Positions 1-11,225 of a stretch of DNA of 64,000 nucleotides are shown piece by piece. Numbering within the stretch: position 1 is the stretch's first letter; the number at the start of each line of letters is the position of its first letter. This stretch comes from Pelecanus crispus. Lineage: Eukaryota > Chordata > Aves > Pelecaniformes > Pelecanidae. The notes below the pieces were generated by a model, which was not told the origin of the DNA, did not search any database, and saw nothing but the letters and a program-made list of their open reading frames with translations. The DNA lies in contig NC_134646.1 in NCBI RefSeq assembly GCF_030463565.1, positions 45,565,240-45,629,239 on the forward strand, in the 5' to 3' direction. A program made the position numbers and the translations under genes.

Positions 1-96
1 ATTTTTATACTGAAGCTAACAATGAGCTGCACTTGAGTTCACATTCTTAGCAAAATATTGGATTTTGAGCATAAATCTTTACAGCAGGACATTCAT
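1..96 (-). other. HMGB2: HMGB2 3' UTR, truncated by the window edge
   Basis: Minus-strand sequence downstream of the TAA stop at 99-97. An AATAAA hexamer (101-96 on the minus strand) overlaps the stop codon, but it is too early to be the expected polyA site. The real 3' end lies outside the window. Confidence 0.8.
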
Positions 97-1459
97 TTAT
101 TCCTCATCCTCATCTTCTTCTTCCTCTTCTTCATCTTCCTCCTCCTCCTCCTCCTCTTCTGGTTCTGCTTTCTTCTTAGATCCTGCAGGCCTACCTGGGC
201 CCTTTTTTCCTGCGTCACTCTTGCTCTTGGCACGATACGCTGCAATATCCTGCAAGAAAAATGCTGTTTAGTTGCTGGCAATGCAACTCTGAAGACAAAT
301 TTGTACTGCTTCAATAACTTAATGCTATACTGTGCAGATCAAATACAGTGTGTGCGCAAAAGCAGGGTTTCAACCTTGGGACTTTCATGCTTACGCCTTT
401 TGGCAAGAGAACGCATTATCCCATTTTAAGAATTTTATGACCACAGTGCTTTGGAGTATGACTGTGTACTTTTCCAAGCAGGTGACCTGTTTTCTGGAAG
501 TAAAGCATCTTTTTGGTAAAATCTCTAGACGCGTAAAAACCACATCCAGGTTCACTGTAAGGGTTGCAGATGCCTCCCACACCATGCAGTCTGAAGCCTG
601 ACAAAGGCTGACATAAACATTTAGAAGTATGAACCGTATATAGTTTAAGTGCAAAATGAAAGCCACACATTTACAGCAACCTCTACAGCTTTAACCATTA
701 TTTTATCACTTTCACTCTACCTTTTCATATTTCTCCTTTAGTTTTGCAGCCTTCTGTTCATATGGCTGTTTATCTTTGGCTGACTGTTCAGACCACATTT
801 CTCCTAATTTCTTTGCTGTATCTCCAATAGACAAGCCAGGATGATCATTTTTGATTTTTGGACGGTGTTCAGAACAGAAAAGGAAGAACGCAGATCTAAA
901 ATGAGAGACAGTGATTAAAATTAAGTGTCAGACTATTGGAACTAATACCCCCCTCCCATCCCCCCCCCCCCCCCCCCCCCGTCACAGAAACACTCACGGT
1001 GGTCTTTTAGGAGCATTGGGGTCCTTTTTCTTTCCCTTCTTCTCGCCTTTAGGAGGAACATAGTTTTTCATCTCCCTGTCATAACGAGCTTTGTCTCCTT
1101 TAGCCATTTCTTCGAACTTTCCTTTTTCCTTGCTGGACATGGTCTGCAGACACACGGAGGGGAAAGGAGAAGAGTCTGGGTCAGATAAAGCGCCCGGTGA
1201 CCCACTAACGGCCGAGCAGCAGCTGCTAGCAGGGATCTTTTTCCCAGCAGCCCGCAGCAGGGGCGGGGGCCGGGCTCAGCGCGGCAGGGCCGGGCCGGGC
1301 CCCGCTCACCTTCCACCGCTCCGAGCACTTCCGTGAGAACTCGGCGAAGTTGACGGACGAGTCCGGGTGCTTCTTCTTGTGCTCCTCGCGGCAGGTCTGC
1401 ACGAAGTAGGCGTACGAGGACATCTTGCCCCGCGGCTTGTTGGGGTCGCCTTTGCCCAT
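97..1459 (-). CDS. HMGB2: High mobility group protein B2 (HMGB2), complete CDS in four coding exons
   Basis: This gene encodes a nuclear non-histone protein that binds DNA without sequence specificity, bends it and helps chromatin remodelling; family knowledge links it to proliferating cells. Coding exons in transcript order are 1459-1310, 1143-998, 895-721 and 249-97. All introns have GT/AG ends, and the frame closes at 207 aa, the usual length. Box A is about residues 9-79 and starts [19 protein letters not shown]. Box B is about 95-163, with [19 protein letters not shown]. The redox cysteines C23, C45 and C106 are all present. The protein ends in an unbroken run of 20 Asp/Glu residues (188-207). 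Tyr18, Ser35 and the linker [10 protein letters not shown] separate it from HMGB1, whose acidic tail is also longer. The start ATG is the family start, with G at +4. No frameshift or missing residue was seen. The identification is essentially certain. Confidence 0.98.
948..980. repeat. Poly(C) tract in HMGB2 intron 3
   Basis: Twenty-one consecutive C (960-980) are preceded by two shorter C runs (948-953 and 955-957). On the transcribed sense strand this is a poly(G) tract starting 17 nt after the 5' splice site of the second coding exon. Confidence 0.95.
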
Positions 1460-2076
1460 GGCGAGGTCGGCGGCGGGTCCCTGCGAGGGGTGGGAGGGGA
1501 GAGGCGGCGTGAGGGCGGGGCCGCGGAGCGCAGCGAGCCCCGGCCGGGCGGGGCCGCGCCTCGCCTCAGGCCGCTCCCGCCTCTCGCCCGCCGGCGCCTT
1601 CCCGCCCAAACACGCCCTCCGCGGCCGCCGGCCCCTCCCCGCCGCAGCCCCTCGCCCGCCCGCCCCGCAGCACGTTCCGCCGCCGCCGCCAGGCGCCTCC
1701 ACCCGCCCCCCGCGGCGGCCGAGGCGGGCGGCCCGCACGGCGCCGCCGCCCGCGTCCCAGCCCTCCCCGGCGGGGCCGCCCTGCCGCCCTCCCGGCGCGG
1801 CCGGCCCCACCCGCCCGGCGGGGAATCGCCCCCTCGGGCCCGGGCGCGCCGCCCGCCCGCCCCGGCAACCCCGCGCTCCCTCCGCGCCCAGAAGCGGCGG
1901 CGGCGGCGCCCCCTCCTTCCCGCTCCCCCTTTCCCGGCGCCCTGCCGCTGCCCTGCGGCCTCCGCCGGCGGGGGGTGCGCGGGGCCTTGCCTGGCTGGGT
2001 GGAGCGGGCGGCGGCGGCGCGGGGCTCTGCTCCCTCCGCGGCTGCTGCTAAATGGTTTCCCGGCGGCGCACTTACA
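1460..2076 (-). other. HMGB2: HMGB2 5' UTR and intron 1 with a non-coding first exon
   Basis: On the minus strand an acceptor (cccctcgcag) places the 5' edge of the start-codon exon at 1480, so 1460-1480 is 5' UTR. A matching donor (GAGGCT|GTAAGTG) lies at 2076/2075, so the first exon ends at 2076 and is entirely non-coding. The intron between them (1481-2075) is extremely GC-rich. This matches HMGB family genes, which usually carry one untranslated first exon. The transcription start is not resolved and lies somewhere between about 2110 and 2350. Confidence 0.7.
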
Positions 2077-2480
2077 GCCTCTTGTTTTCCACAGCCCTAC
2101 CCGCCACAGCAACTTGAGCCGCGGCTCCCGGGGGCCCGCCCCCCGCCGCAGCGGATTGGCTGCCGCGCCGGTTCAAACTGCCTGCGGTCCCGCCCCCTAG
2201 GGCCGGGGCCACCAGGGATTCGCTGGTTGCCGTGCCGACGTCAGTGGCCGAGCAGCTCCACGGCTAGGTCGAGCGCGAGGGGGTCGTTAGCGCCCATACT
2301 CGTTGGAACCGGTTGGGGTGAGGATAGTGAAGGGGGCGGAACTAAAAGCGCTGGGCGGTGATTGGGTGAGAGGGACGGTTTAAAAAACCGCGGGGGCCCC
2401 CGCCATTGGCCGCCAGGGACTGCGCGCGTTTTGATTGGGCAGAGCGGGATGCTGTAGCGTGGTTTAAAACTACAAAGGGA
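2077..2480 (-). promoter_or_regulatory. HMGB2: HMGB2 promoter with four CCAAT boxes and CHR-like elements
   Basis: Read on the minus strand, CCAAT boxes lie at 2438-2434, 2409-2405, 2365-2361 and 2159-2155. The first two are 29 bp apart, a spacing typical of paired NF-Y sites. A TTTAAA within GGTTTAAAAAACC (about 2380-2385) lies about 24 bp further on, and a canonical CHR hexamer TTTGAA lies at 2177-2172. Paired NF-Y boxes with a nearby CHR are the known layout of DREAM/B-MYB-controlled G2/M promoters, which fits HMGB2 as a proliferation gene. The motifs are seen directly; their use is inferred. Confidence 0.6.
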
Positions 2481-3290
2481 GCGAGGAGGGCGGTGGGGCG
2501 GGCAAAGCCAGCGGAGCTGCGGAAGGGGACGGGTGGCGGTGGGGCCCGCTGGGGCGGGCGGGGTCGGCTCTGGGTAGCGCCCGCAGCCGCGGCTCGGGAC
2601 TAAGCCTGTGCCGGCGGTCTCGGGAGGCACGGCAGCGGGCGGCTGCCCCGCTTGCGGCCTGGCCGCCGGAGGCTCTGGGGCCTCCTCGGATGGGGGGAGC
2701 CGGCGCCCTCGGCGCTGCCTTCCGCCCGCCCGGGGGGGCAGCCAGGGGCAGGCCGCGGCGACGAGCGCGGCCCTCCCTCCCTCCCTCCCTCCCTCTCGGG
2801 GCGGCGGCGGCGGGCCCGCGGCTCCCCGCGCCTGGCGGGCAGCAGCTGCCAGCTGCAAAACTGGGCTTCGCCTCCGGCCGCGCCGCCCGAGCGGGGCCCG
2901 CTGCCGGGGGGGCGGTGGGGCCGGGCGGCCCTGCGGCCCTGCCCTCGCCCTGACCCGCCGCGGGGTAACGGCCGGGGCGGCGCCGCCCCCGGCTCCCGCC
3001 CCGCGGGGCCTGCGCTGCGCTGGCTTCAACGGGAGGGGAGGGCTCGGGGTGCCGCCGAGGTGCTGGGCCCGGCTTGCAGCACCCCTCGGGGGGAGAGGGG
3101 CCTGGCCTGCCGGAGGGGACGTCTGCCGCCGCCTCTCCGGCTGCCGGGGCTTAAAAGCAGAGCCCGTGGCTGGCTGCAGGGGGGTGGGTTTGCTCTCTCA
3201 CGCCGGACTAAAAGCACCGAGTCTGGGGAGGGAAAGCGTCCCCTCTCTTCGTGTGGCGTTAAAGCCGCAGCAGTGGAAAGCCTGGCAGTA

Positions 3291-6200
3291 AAACTCAGTC
3301 GAAGTTGCAACGCCGGTTGTTCGCAGTTTATGCTTTCAAGGGAACCACCGGTGCTGAATCTGGCCCTTTTGGTTTGGGGATAAAACCGAAGTTTCCGTCC
3401 AGTCATTTAGTCTGTCTTACTGTGATTTGGCACTAGTGTACACGATAACGGGTTTTGCTGATGTTGGTTTTCTCCTCTCTGGTTATTTTCATCCGCTTCT
3501 CTAGTTAACATCAGATAAGTATTCTTGCTAATCTAAGGAGTTTCTAACACTTGCTTTTTCAGGTGTAGTTATAGCAGTGCTGGAAAGCAAGACTCTAACT
3601 TTGCTTACTGAAGATGCCATGCCTTCAGTAGAATTTTAATCATGTTAACCTAGCTGAATGGCAAAAAAACCTCAAAACTGTAAAAGACAGCAGCAAGAAG
3701 ATTTAAGCTATGTGAGGGTATTGACTAGTTGAAGGTGTGAGATGTCTTGACCTTTAGAGTCTCCCCCATTCCAGATCTGCTTAGTGTAAGGAGTGTTGAG
3801 TAAGAAGCACTTACCAGGTCCAGGCCTTCAAGCTCTTCTTTTTTTTTTTTGTTTTCCTGACAAGGACATGTTCATGCAGAACAGTTCACTAATATAGTAG
3901 TAAATGGCTGTTTCATTTTAAGCTTTATGTGTTTGCTCAAACCACAGCCCTAAAAGACATAATGGATACTGGAAAAAGTTAGGCAAAACCTTCTTTGAAG
4001 AGAGGGTAGTTGGGAAGTAAATTGACAGAGCGATGTGGAGATCTGTATTCCCTTTGCAGATGTTAAAGCCTGTCAGAAGCCAGTTATCCAAATTCTTATA
4101 TTGGCTAACTTCTGTGGCTATTCCTTTTGATAGCGCTTAACCTACAAACAAAGCTTATGCTTATCTTCTAAAATCAACATTTGCAAAGGGGATATTCTGT
4201 CTTACAGTATTTATTACTTGCAAACCATTCTACTACTTCTGTGCTACACCACAGTAGCAAATTCATGTTCTCAGCTCTGTGGTACTGAATTGTGTGAAGG
4301 CCTAGCCACTTTGCAAGGATTTGCTTTAAACAGGCTTTAAAAATGCTTTTACTTCATCTATTAGTTGGAAAGCACTATTTTTTTGGTGAATTAAGCTGCC
4401 AGATGGGTTACTTATTAACTTTGTAGTAAACCACCTGTATATGATATGACAGTTTCTTGTGGAGTGTTTTCTAGTTAATAAAGTAGCTTTGTAACAGATG
4501 GTAGAATCTTACGAGTGTGTACTGAATGAATCATAGTACAGCCATTAGTATCTCTGGTGTAAAACCATTCTTCATCCACCAGACTCACCCAGAGCTTTCC
4601 ATATCACGCCGTTCAAATGAGAACAAATTCATAGGTACCTTGTGCATTGTTTACAGCCATATGAAAGTGTAGGTTAACTCCATCAAAATCAGTTTTACTT
4701 CTGAATCCTCACCGATGCAGTTGAAAGAACAATGAGGTGGTCCACTAGGTTTCAGAAAACAGAGTTTTCTCAACGTCAGTGCTTCTAAAACAGCAAGTCA
4801 TGACCTCTCTGGGAGTTTGTCACTGAAAAGTTATCAGGATGGCTTACAGGCACCAGAAATGGTTTTTTAACAGTTGAAAGGAGAGAAAAATTTTTCCCAT
4901 TTTACCCTTCCAAATCCATTCTCTGTCAGTTCTTGAACAAAAAAAAAAAAGCTTTTTAGAACTTTATTATTAACATATTTTTACTCTTAATATAGCAAGT
5001 TGATGGAAAAAAAAATACTTTGGAACAGTCTTTGGAAATTATGGGATACAATTGCAGTGAGGATTTCTGTGTTGCATCTGTTTTCATACCTGCTTTAAGA
5101 ATATGAAGAAAATGACTGTGGAAAAGCAGGTAGAGTGAGAAAGTGTAATTTCTGCTATGGGAAAAAATGAGACCTGACTTTCAAATGATTTAATCAAATG
5201 TTTTAAGAAAGAAATGAGGTCCTCTGTTCTTTTAAATTTATTCTTTTTCTAGATTCTCTTCTCTGAAAAAGAAGGCTTTTGTACAATTAAATATATACAT
5301 AGAGGGTTATGTCATGCAATGTCATGCAGCATAGGGCAGCATAAGAAACCAAACAGTTGTACTCTTTAACATCTGTCTGTCCTCCAACAAGGAAGGCAGT
5401 ATTGAAAATTTTCCACGCTTGAACATGATACTGGAAGCTTTCCACAGCAGCGCTGATGCTGAAAGCTCCATGCAAGAATGCCGATGTTAGAAACTTGTCA
5501 GTCCCAAAGCTCTGCCTTCTCCCAGCACCCTCGCGCCTGGAAAAGCGCTTCTCTCTGCGCCTGGTTCCACAATAAGCTGTCACCGTTTTTTCATTACACC
5601 ACACTGTTCCTTTTCAGACAAAACCACAAATTCTGTCCCAAGAGATTCAGTCACTGTTACTCCTCTACAGCAGTGGTCTATGCAGTCTTGACTTGGGTCG
5701 GTCTGTGTGGTTAATTTATTAGCCACATGTGGATGACAGTTGTGGGGAAGAAGCATAAACTCCAGGACTTGAAGCTTACTTCTGCTTGAATAACTCAGCT
5801 CATGAAATGACTGTTAAGTTTTATAGCTGCCTGGCTTTGAGCCCTTTTGAATTTCTAATCTGCTGCACAATTACAATTTTGGGTGCTATTGTTAACTTCA
5901 CTTAATCTTCAGTAAACAGCGTGTGAGGAGAGAAAAGCAATGTAGTGACCAGAAACACTGGAGAGAAGGAAGAGAAAAGACCGGGGATGAGACCAGGTTG
6001 CAGAGCTGAGAAATGGATTTGAAGAAAAGTATGTCACAGACAACAAAAATGTGTGATCGGAGGGATAATACTTTACATCATACTGTATCTCCTGGCTTCT
6101 GTGGGCAGCTTCTACAACGTTTCTGGATACTGGTGCTGGTGTGGACAAAGCAAGGGAAGAAAGTACCAAAGACCTTTTATTTGGATTAATGTTTCCATCA

Positions 6201-7880
6201 ACGGATCCATTGCAACAGATACCGCTCAGCTGAGGAAACTGCAAACTACAGTTGTGTGACCTTAACTGACCAAACTTTCATTCTGGTGTAAGTGTATTAT
6301 ATGGTGACACTGTCACTTTTAATTCAGTCAGCTGGATGAAGAAGCTATACTGCCTCTCTCCGGAGACTCTGCTAGCACCCAAATTCCTGTATGGAATATG
6401 CCTTAATGGCAATAAAATTTGGCTTTGGAAAGTGATTGTTCTTGATTGATTACTGCTGGAAGGGTCTCTCTTATGGGCCTGAGAAGTCAGTGTTTACCGG
6501 ATGAATAATGAAAAGGAGTTACAGCTGCTGTCAATTTTAATGCCACCTAACTTCACTAGTAGTAACTGAAGATATTGAAAGAAAAAACAAATTTTGCTTT
6601 AATCAGCAATTTTTTTGTTACAGAAAAAGATTAAAATCCAAGACACAGAAAGCATTGAAATAGGTCACTGATTTAAAAGACCCCTTTTAAGGTGAGTTAC
6701 GAAGTCTACAGATGGCAGCTATGTTTTTTGGCCTATTTCATGTGAGCATCTCATAGTAGGTATATGGTAGGAGCTTTAGGTTGAAAAGCAAAAACCAGAA
6801 CTACCTAGGCTACTGCTTAGCTAAACTGAACACAAAACTTATTTTACTGTAGTGTTCCAGTTATAAAGTTACTTTCTTTGTACTTTGATAAAAGCGTATA
6901 TAACTGGTGCTGCCCAAAAGTTCGCAAAACAGGTATTTCTGTCAATATCTTAAAGAATTGCATTTATGATAATATGTTAGAACTTTCCCCATTTTTCCTG
7001 TGTTTTATAACATGCAAATAATATGTATTTTATAAAAATGAGATATATTTACCCTTTAAACATTACAGTTTTACTATATGTGCTATTGTAAAGCCTGCAT
7101 AACCAGTTAAGCAGCTCATAGGCAAACAGCGGCTGTGTTACACCAGGCGGGTTTAGTCTGAAAGCTCAGGAACTTGTTTTGACTTTGCGCCGTGTACCAA
7201 ATACCTAAAACAAAGGCAGCCTACATTAGACACTACCCGGGACAGCTGCGGAGCAGAGACTGAACTGCAGTGGTCATATGATAGGAAATAAATGCAACAA
7301 ATCTCTCATGGTACTAATGCAGATAATATTAGGAACACCAGCTGTTTCTGGTCACAGTAATTAACTGAACTTTTTCAGTCTTAATTTGACAAAACTTTTT
7401 TCCACTTGCATTGGCTTTACAAGCTTTTTTTTTTTACTTTTCTATTCCTAGACCTTGCTTTCATTTACTTTCTTATTTTCTTATTTACATTCAAAGCAAT
7501 ACTCATGTAATGCTTTTCCCCTGGAGGTCTCAACAGACCTCCTTTATATTTTTGCTATATTGTTAATCCCTTATTACATATATGAGAAGAAAGCAGTAAT
7601 TTGCCTTTGTTCATCCATTAGATAGTTTCACAGGCAGTTTAGAGGGGCTTTAAAATGTGGATAGCTGTAACTTACTCTACTAAATTGATTTAAATGGGTA
7701 AAAAAAGTTTCTTTCCTTCTGCCTCCGCCTCCCAAACTCTTCCAGCCTTGGTAAACGTTGGTACTTTACCCAAAATGTATACATGACTTGCTCTTAAGAA
7801 ATAAAATAGAATTACTAATAAAAATGTTGTATCATTTGGGAACATAGTTTCAGGATATTTCTTTTTTCCCTTCTAAACAG
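3291..7880. other. Intergenic DNA, no gene recognised
   Basis: AT-rich unique sequence lies between the HMGB2 CpG island and the exon-like segment at 7881. It contains short A/T runs (for example 3839-3850 and 4939-4950). A well-formed AATAAA near 6411 (gcaataaaatt) could end an unannotated plus-strand transcript, but no convincing exons precede it. No repeat family was recognised. Confidence 0.5.
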
Positions 7881-8025
7881 TAAAACAAAGGGTGGGACTG
7901 TGTCTGGCCCTGGAGGTGTGATGTCCAGTGAGCAGACCCGAGGGGCTGTGATCACCGCCCATCTCCCAAATAGTCCAAGCACCTCTGTGAGGCCAGCCGC
8001 TGGTGCTCACCGCTGCCAAAATGAC
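7881..8025 (+). other. Exon-like open segment of unknown identity
   Basis: A strong pyrimidine tract and acceptor (ttttttcccttctaaacag) precede 7881, and a plausible donor (GAC|GTACGT) follows 8025. The 145-nt segment between them is open in one frame, which runs without a stop from at least 7861 to the TGA at 8044. It has higher GC and CpG content than its surroundings. The frame includes Ser/Pro/Gly-rich peptide such as GGVMSSEQTRGAVITAHLPN. I do not recognise the protein and found no partner exon. It could be an exon of an unannotated gene, a non-coding RNA exon, or chance. Confidence 0.25.
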
Positions 8026-11000
8026 GTACGTATCAACTCATGGTGACTTACAAATGTTGCAGCTTCTACAGAACAAACCAGAACATTTTGTTTGTGCCTT
8101 GTCCATTCTGAGGGACTGTGTTCTTTTGCAGCCAAGAGGGCTAGAAACTTAAAAGCAAGCTGAACCTGGCAGTAGAAGCTGTTTCCTATGTAATTGCAGC
8201 TCTAAAATCTTCTAGGAAAGAGAAATAATAGGGTGAGTTGACAAGGCTGTGTGCCACAGGGCCACAAGAGGAAGGAGGAATCGCACCCTCCTGTCTCCCA
8301 CAGCCAGAAGAGAAGCAGGTTTGGCTGGCAACAGCCTGGTTCTTTGTAAGCACTGGGATATTCATCAACACGTTGGCCTTGCATCCAGGTAGTGGAAAAA
8401 CTTAAATGAATTTCAGTGCGTCTCATTAAACTTAAATGAGTCTGAAGTTTTGGTCATGTGGAATACATCCTGTGCTGTTGATAAGGTAGATGATGTCTTG
8501 GTAGAATAATTTGTTCTGTTATTTCTGGCAAATAGGGCTGTCGTATGTATCATAGAAATGATCATAGGATACACAAGTAATCTGCTAAGACTAGAAAGAA
8601 AATGCTCAGCAAATTTTGAAATTGTTGATTCAGTCTCATTTTTTAGTCATGGATCCTGTGTGATCTTCCAGCAACTGATGATCTAAAATTATAGTTTCTC
8701 TAGAAGATCCCATTTTATACCCAGCACTATACCATTACATTAAGTGTTTTACCGTAACGAGAAAGGTTGTTTCAGATATCTTATGCTACTCGAAAATGTG
8801 TCTGTCTATAATACCGGTCAAAAGCTAAAGCTTCTACTCCACAGCCCCAACTCTTGTGGAAAAAAAAAAAAATCTTAAGGAAGTTCGATAATAAACCCTT
8901 GGGTCTGTGATTCATCCTCATCATTTAGCGTGGCCATGTGTGAAGTTAAGTAGAAGCTCTCCCTAAGCACCGGCAGGGCTGAACGCCTACTACAAATGAA
9001 AAAGAAATAGGGAGCGGCACAGTCATGCATTTGAAGAAATAAACAAGGAGATCTCAACTGAAGTTGTTCTGTGGCAAAGAAAGGCCAGCTTGTTCAAAAC
9101 TACCAAGAAACTAAATTGCAGTCCAAACCATGTCTTTTCCAGCTTTTATAAGTTGAAAAAATATTAAAATTCTTAAAACCTGTAAGCCCTCAACTTCAAT
9201 GTAAACCTTTAAAGAGAGAAAACACCTTGAATACACTTCAGTTCATAGGCTTGATCACACTGTGCAATTTTTATGTCACTTCATTTTATACTAATAATTA
9301 GCATTTATATGTTGTTAAATTATTGTACTATGTACAAATATCAAAAACATAAAACCCTCATTCTCCTTTTCCAGTAGTTAAAAATTTACTTTGTAAATAT
9401 ATAATTCATTTTGGAACAGACTTTCATGATATAACTAGAAACGCCAATAATCGCAGAAGGTAAAAGATCTGTATTATTATTTTCCTAATTCTGACATACT
9501 TTACAGGATCATGTAAAATCCTGCTCCAGCAGTCACTTCTGGAGAGAGGTAAGGATCTTTTAGTGCCTGTGGATAGCTGTCATAGCAGAATCAGGTCTCA
9601 TCTGTGGTGTTTATAATGTTAATAAATATCAACAACCAAACACTTGGATTAAAAAAAAAAAAAAAAGCCCTTCTAAAACCATATCTGTTTAAAAAACATA
9701 ATTTTGAAACTGGACGGTGGGGGGTGTCTTTTCCTGTTAAGTGCTGTAGGATATGTCCTTGACCAGATTTCAAACTTACCTTTGCGACTGTAAAGGCTAG
9801 AAGCTTTATCAGTGCGAAAGCTGAGCCTCTAAGGTTACCTCTCAAGTAAGGGAGTTGAGGTTTGAGGAGCATTAAAGATGAATGGCATTATCTCATGAAG
9901 AGGCAATGCTTTTGATCAGCTGCTCTGTGTTGAATGAATGTTCGCAATAGGTACTAGCCAAATGTAGGAAACCTGGCACAATCTGCCTAGTGGCCATTTC
10001 TTGTGAAAAGATTTGCAAAACATTTTATCTGATCGTTTTCCCATAGTATTTCTCAGTTAAGGGTTCATTGTCAAGTAACATCAGCAAAAACCAACTGCGG
10101 TTCAGAACTATCGTTACACTTGAGTTTGGTGGAGTATAAGCCTGTATCTTTTACCCAGAATGAGCTCTGCAGGAAGTCAGGGAAACATTTAAACTCCAAG
10201 CCCACATGTAATTTTACTAATTTTATTCTTATAAGAATACATGTATTAGTATCAGACTCTATTTTGGTTTTACTGACAGAATCCAAATACCTTCTAAAGA
10301 CCTTCTAAACGATGCATTCTGGACTCGGGTGGAAGAAGCATTCACCCACTCCCAGGGGACATTTAAAACTTGTTGTTAACTTCAACGAGCTAAGTCAGAC
10401 CTAGAAATGCTTATAACGGTACTGCAAAGACAAGGGTGCTGGAAGAGGCTTCAGGGCTACAGAATTTTCACGTTTTCCTTTCTGAAGAATGAATCTGTAT
10501 CAGAAGAGGACGTGATGGTGAAAAGGAGCACTGTAGTTTCTAGGATCCTCTGACAAAACTGCCAAAAGATGGTATGATATGCGTTATTCAAAGCAAAAAG
10601 CAAGTGATTAAAGGCAGTGTCAAATCTGAATTTCTATAAGCAGAAAACAGTGGTTGACAAAATGTAGGACTGTAGCAAAGAGTATACAGTGCTTTTTGTC
10701 GTATCAAGAGTGCACCTGAGACCAGCAAAATTTGCTGAAAAGATATGAGTGTTTCTCTTACTAACAAAAAAAAAAAAGCGCTGAGCAAGCTTTTTATTTC
10801 TTTTCAGGGGATTAAAAAGTAACTCTTGAGCAGTGTACTACAACTATCGGCCTATTACTCATAAATTTGTATTGTATTACTAAACAAAACCTCTGAGGGT
10901 GGTACTTCTTCGCTATATGTTCTAGATAGTTGCAATTACATTTCAGCAAAGCAGTAAAGATGATTTTGTTGGGTCTCTTTCTGACTGTGGGATCTTATAC

Positions 11001-11225
11001 AATATGACACAAAATATTAATCCAAGCAACCTGGATGGACAAAATGATTGATGAAACAGTGACTCTGGAGGAAGCAGATGGACATGCGCTTTTAACTCGG
11101 CTGAACGGGGGGTTATGAGGAGGAGGGGTGTTGAAACCTAGTGGGTACCTCAGTGCAAAGCTGGAGGGTGGCTTCTCTGTTTGCTTCTGTGCAGTTGTTG
11201 TGTTTGAGGTATCTCCCTTATGCTG
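8026..11225. other. Intergenic DNA, no gene recognised
   Basis: AT-rich sequence with poly(A) runs near 8860-8872, 9650-9665 and 10766-10777. No coding region, RNA gene or repeat family could be supported. Confidence 0.5.

Larger units (their letters stand above)
1180..3290. promoter_or_regulatory. CpG island over the HMGB2 5' end
   Basis: Very GC-rich and CpG-dense sequence covers exon 2, intron 1, exon 1, the promoter and about 800 bp beyond the promoter. The extension past the promoter on the upstream side would suit divergent transcription, but no spliced plus-strand transcript could be built. CpG density falls sharply after about 3290. The long open frames inside are a by-product of GC content. 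Confidence 0.85.

Noticed and set aside
65-271. Plus-strand frame with a long serine run
   Set aside because: It is the antisense reading of the codons for the HMGB2 acidic tail.
1306-2112. Several long frames on both strands over the HMGB2 CpG island
   Set aside because: They are Arg/Pro/Gly/Ala-rich, overlap each other on both strands and reflect stop-poor GC-rich sequence. Only the HMGB2 exon frame is real.
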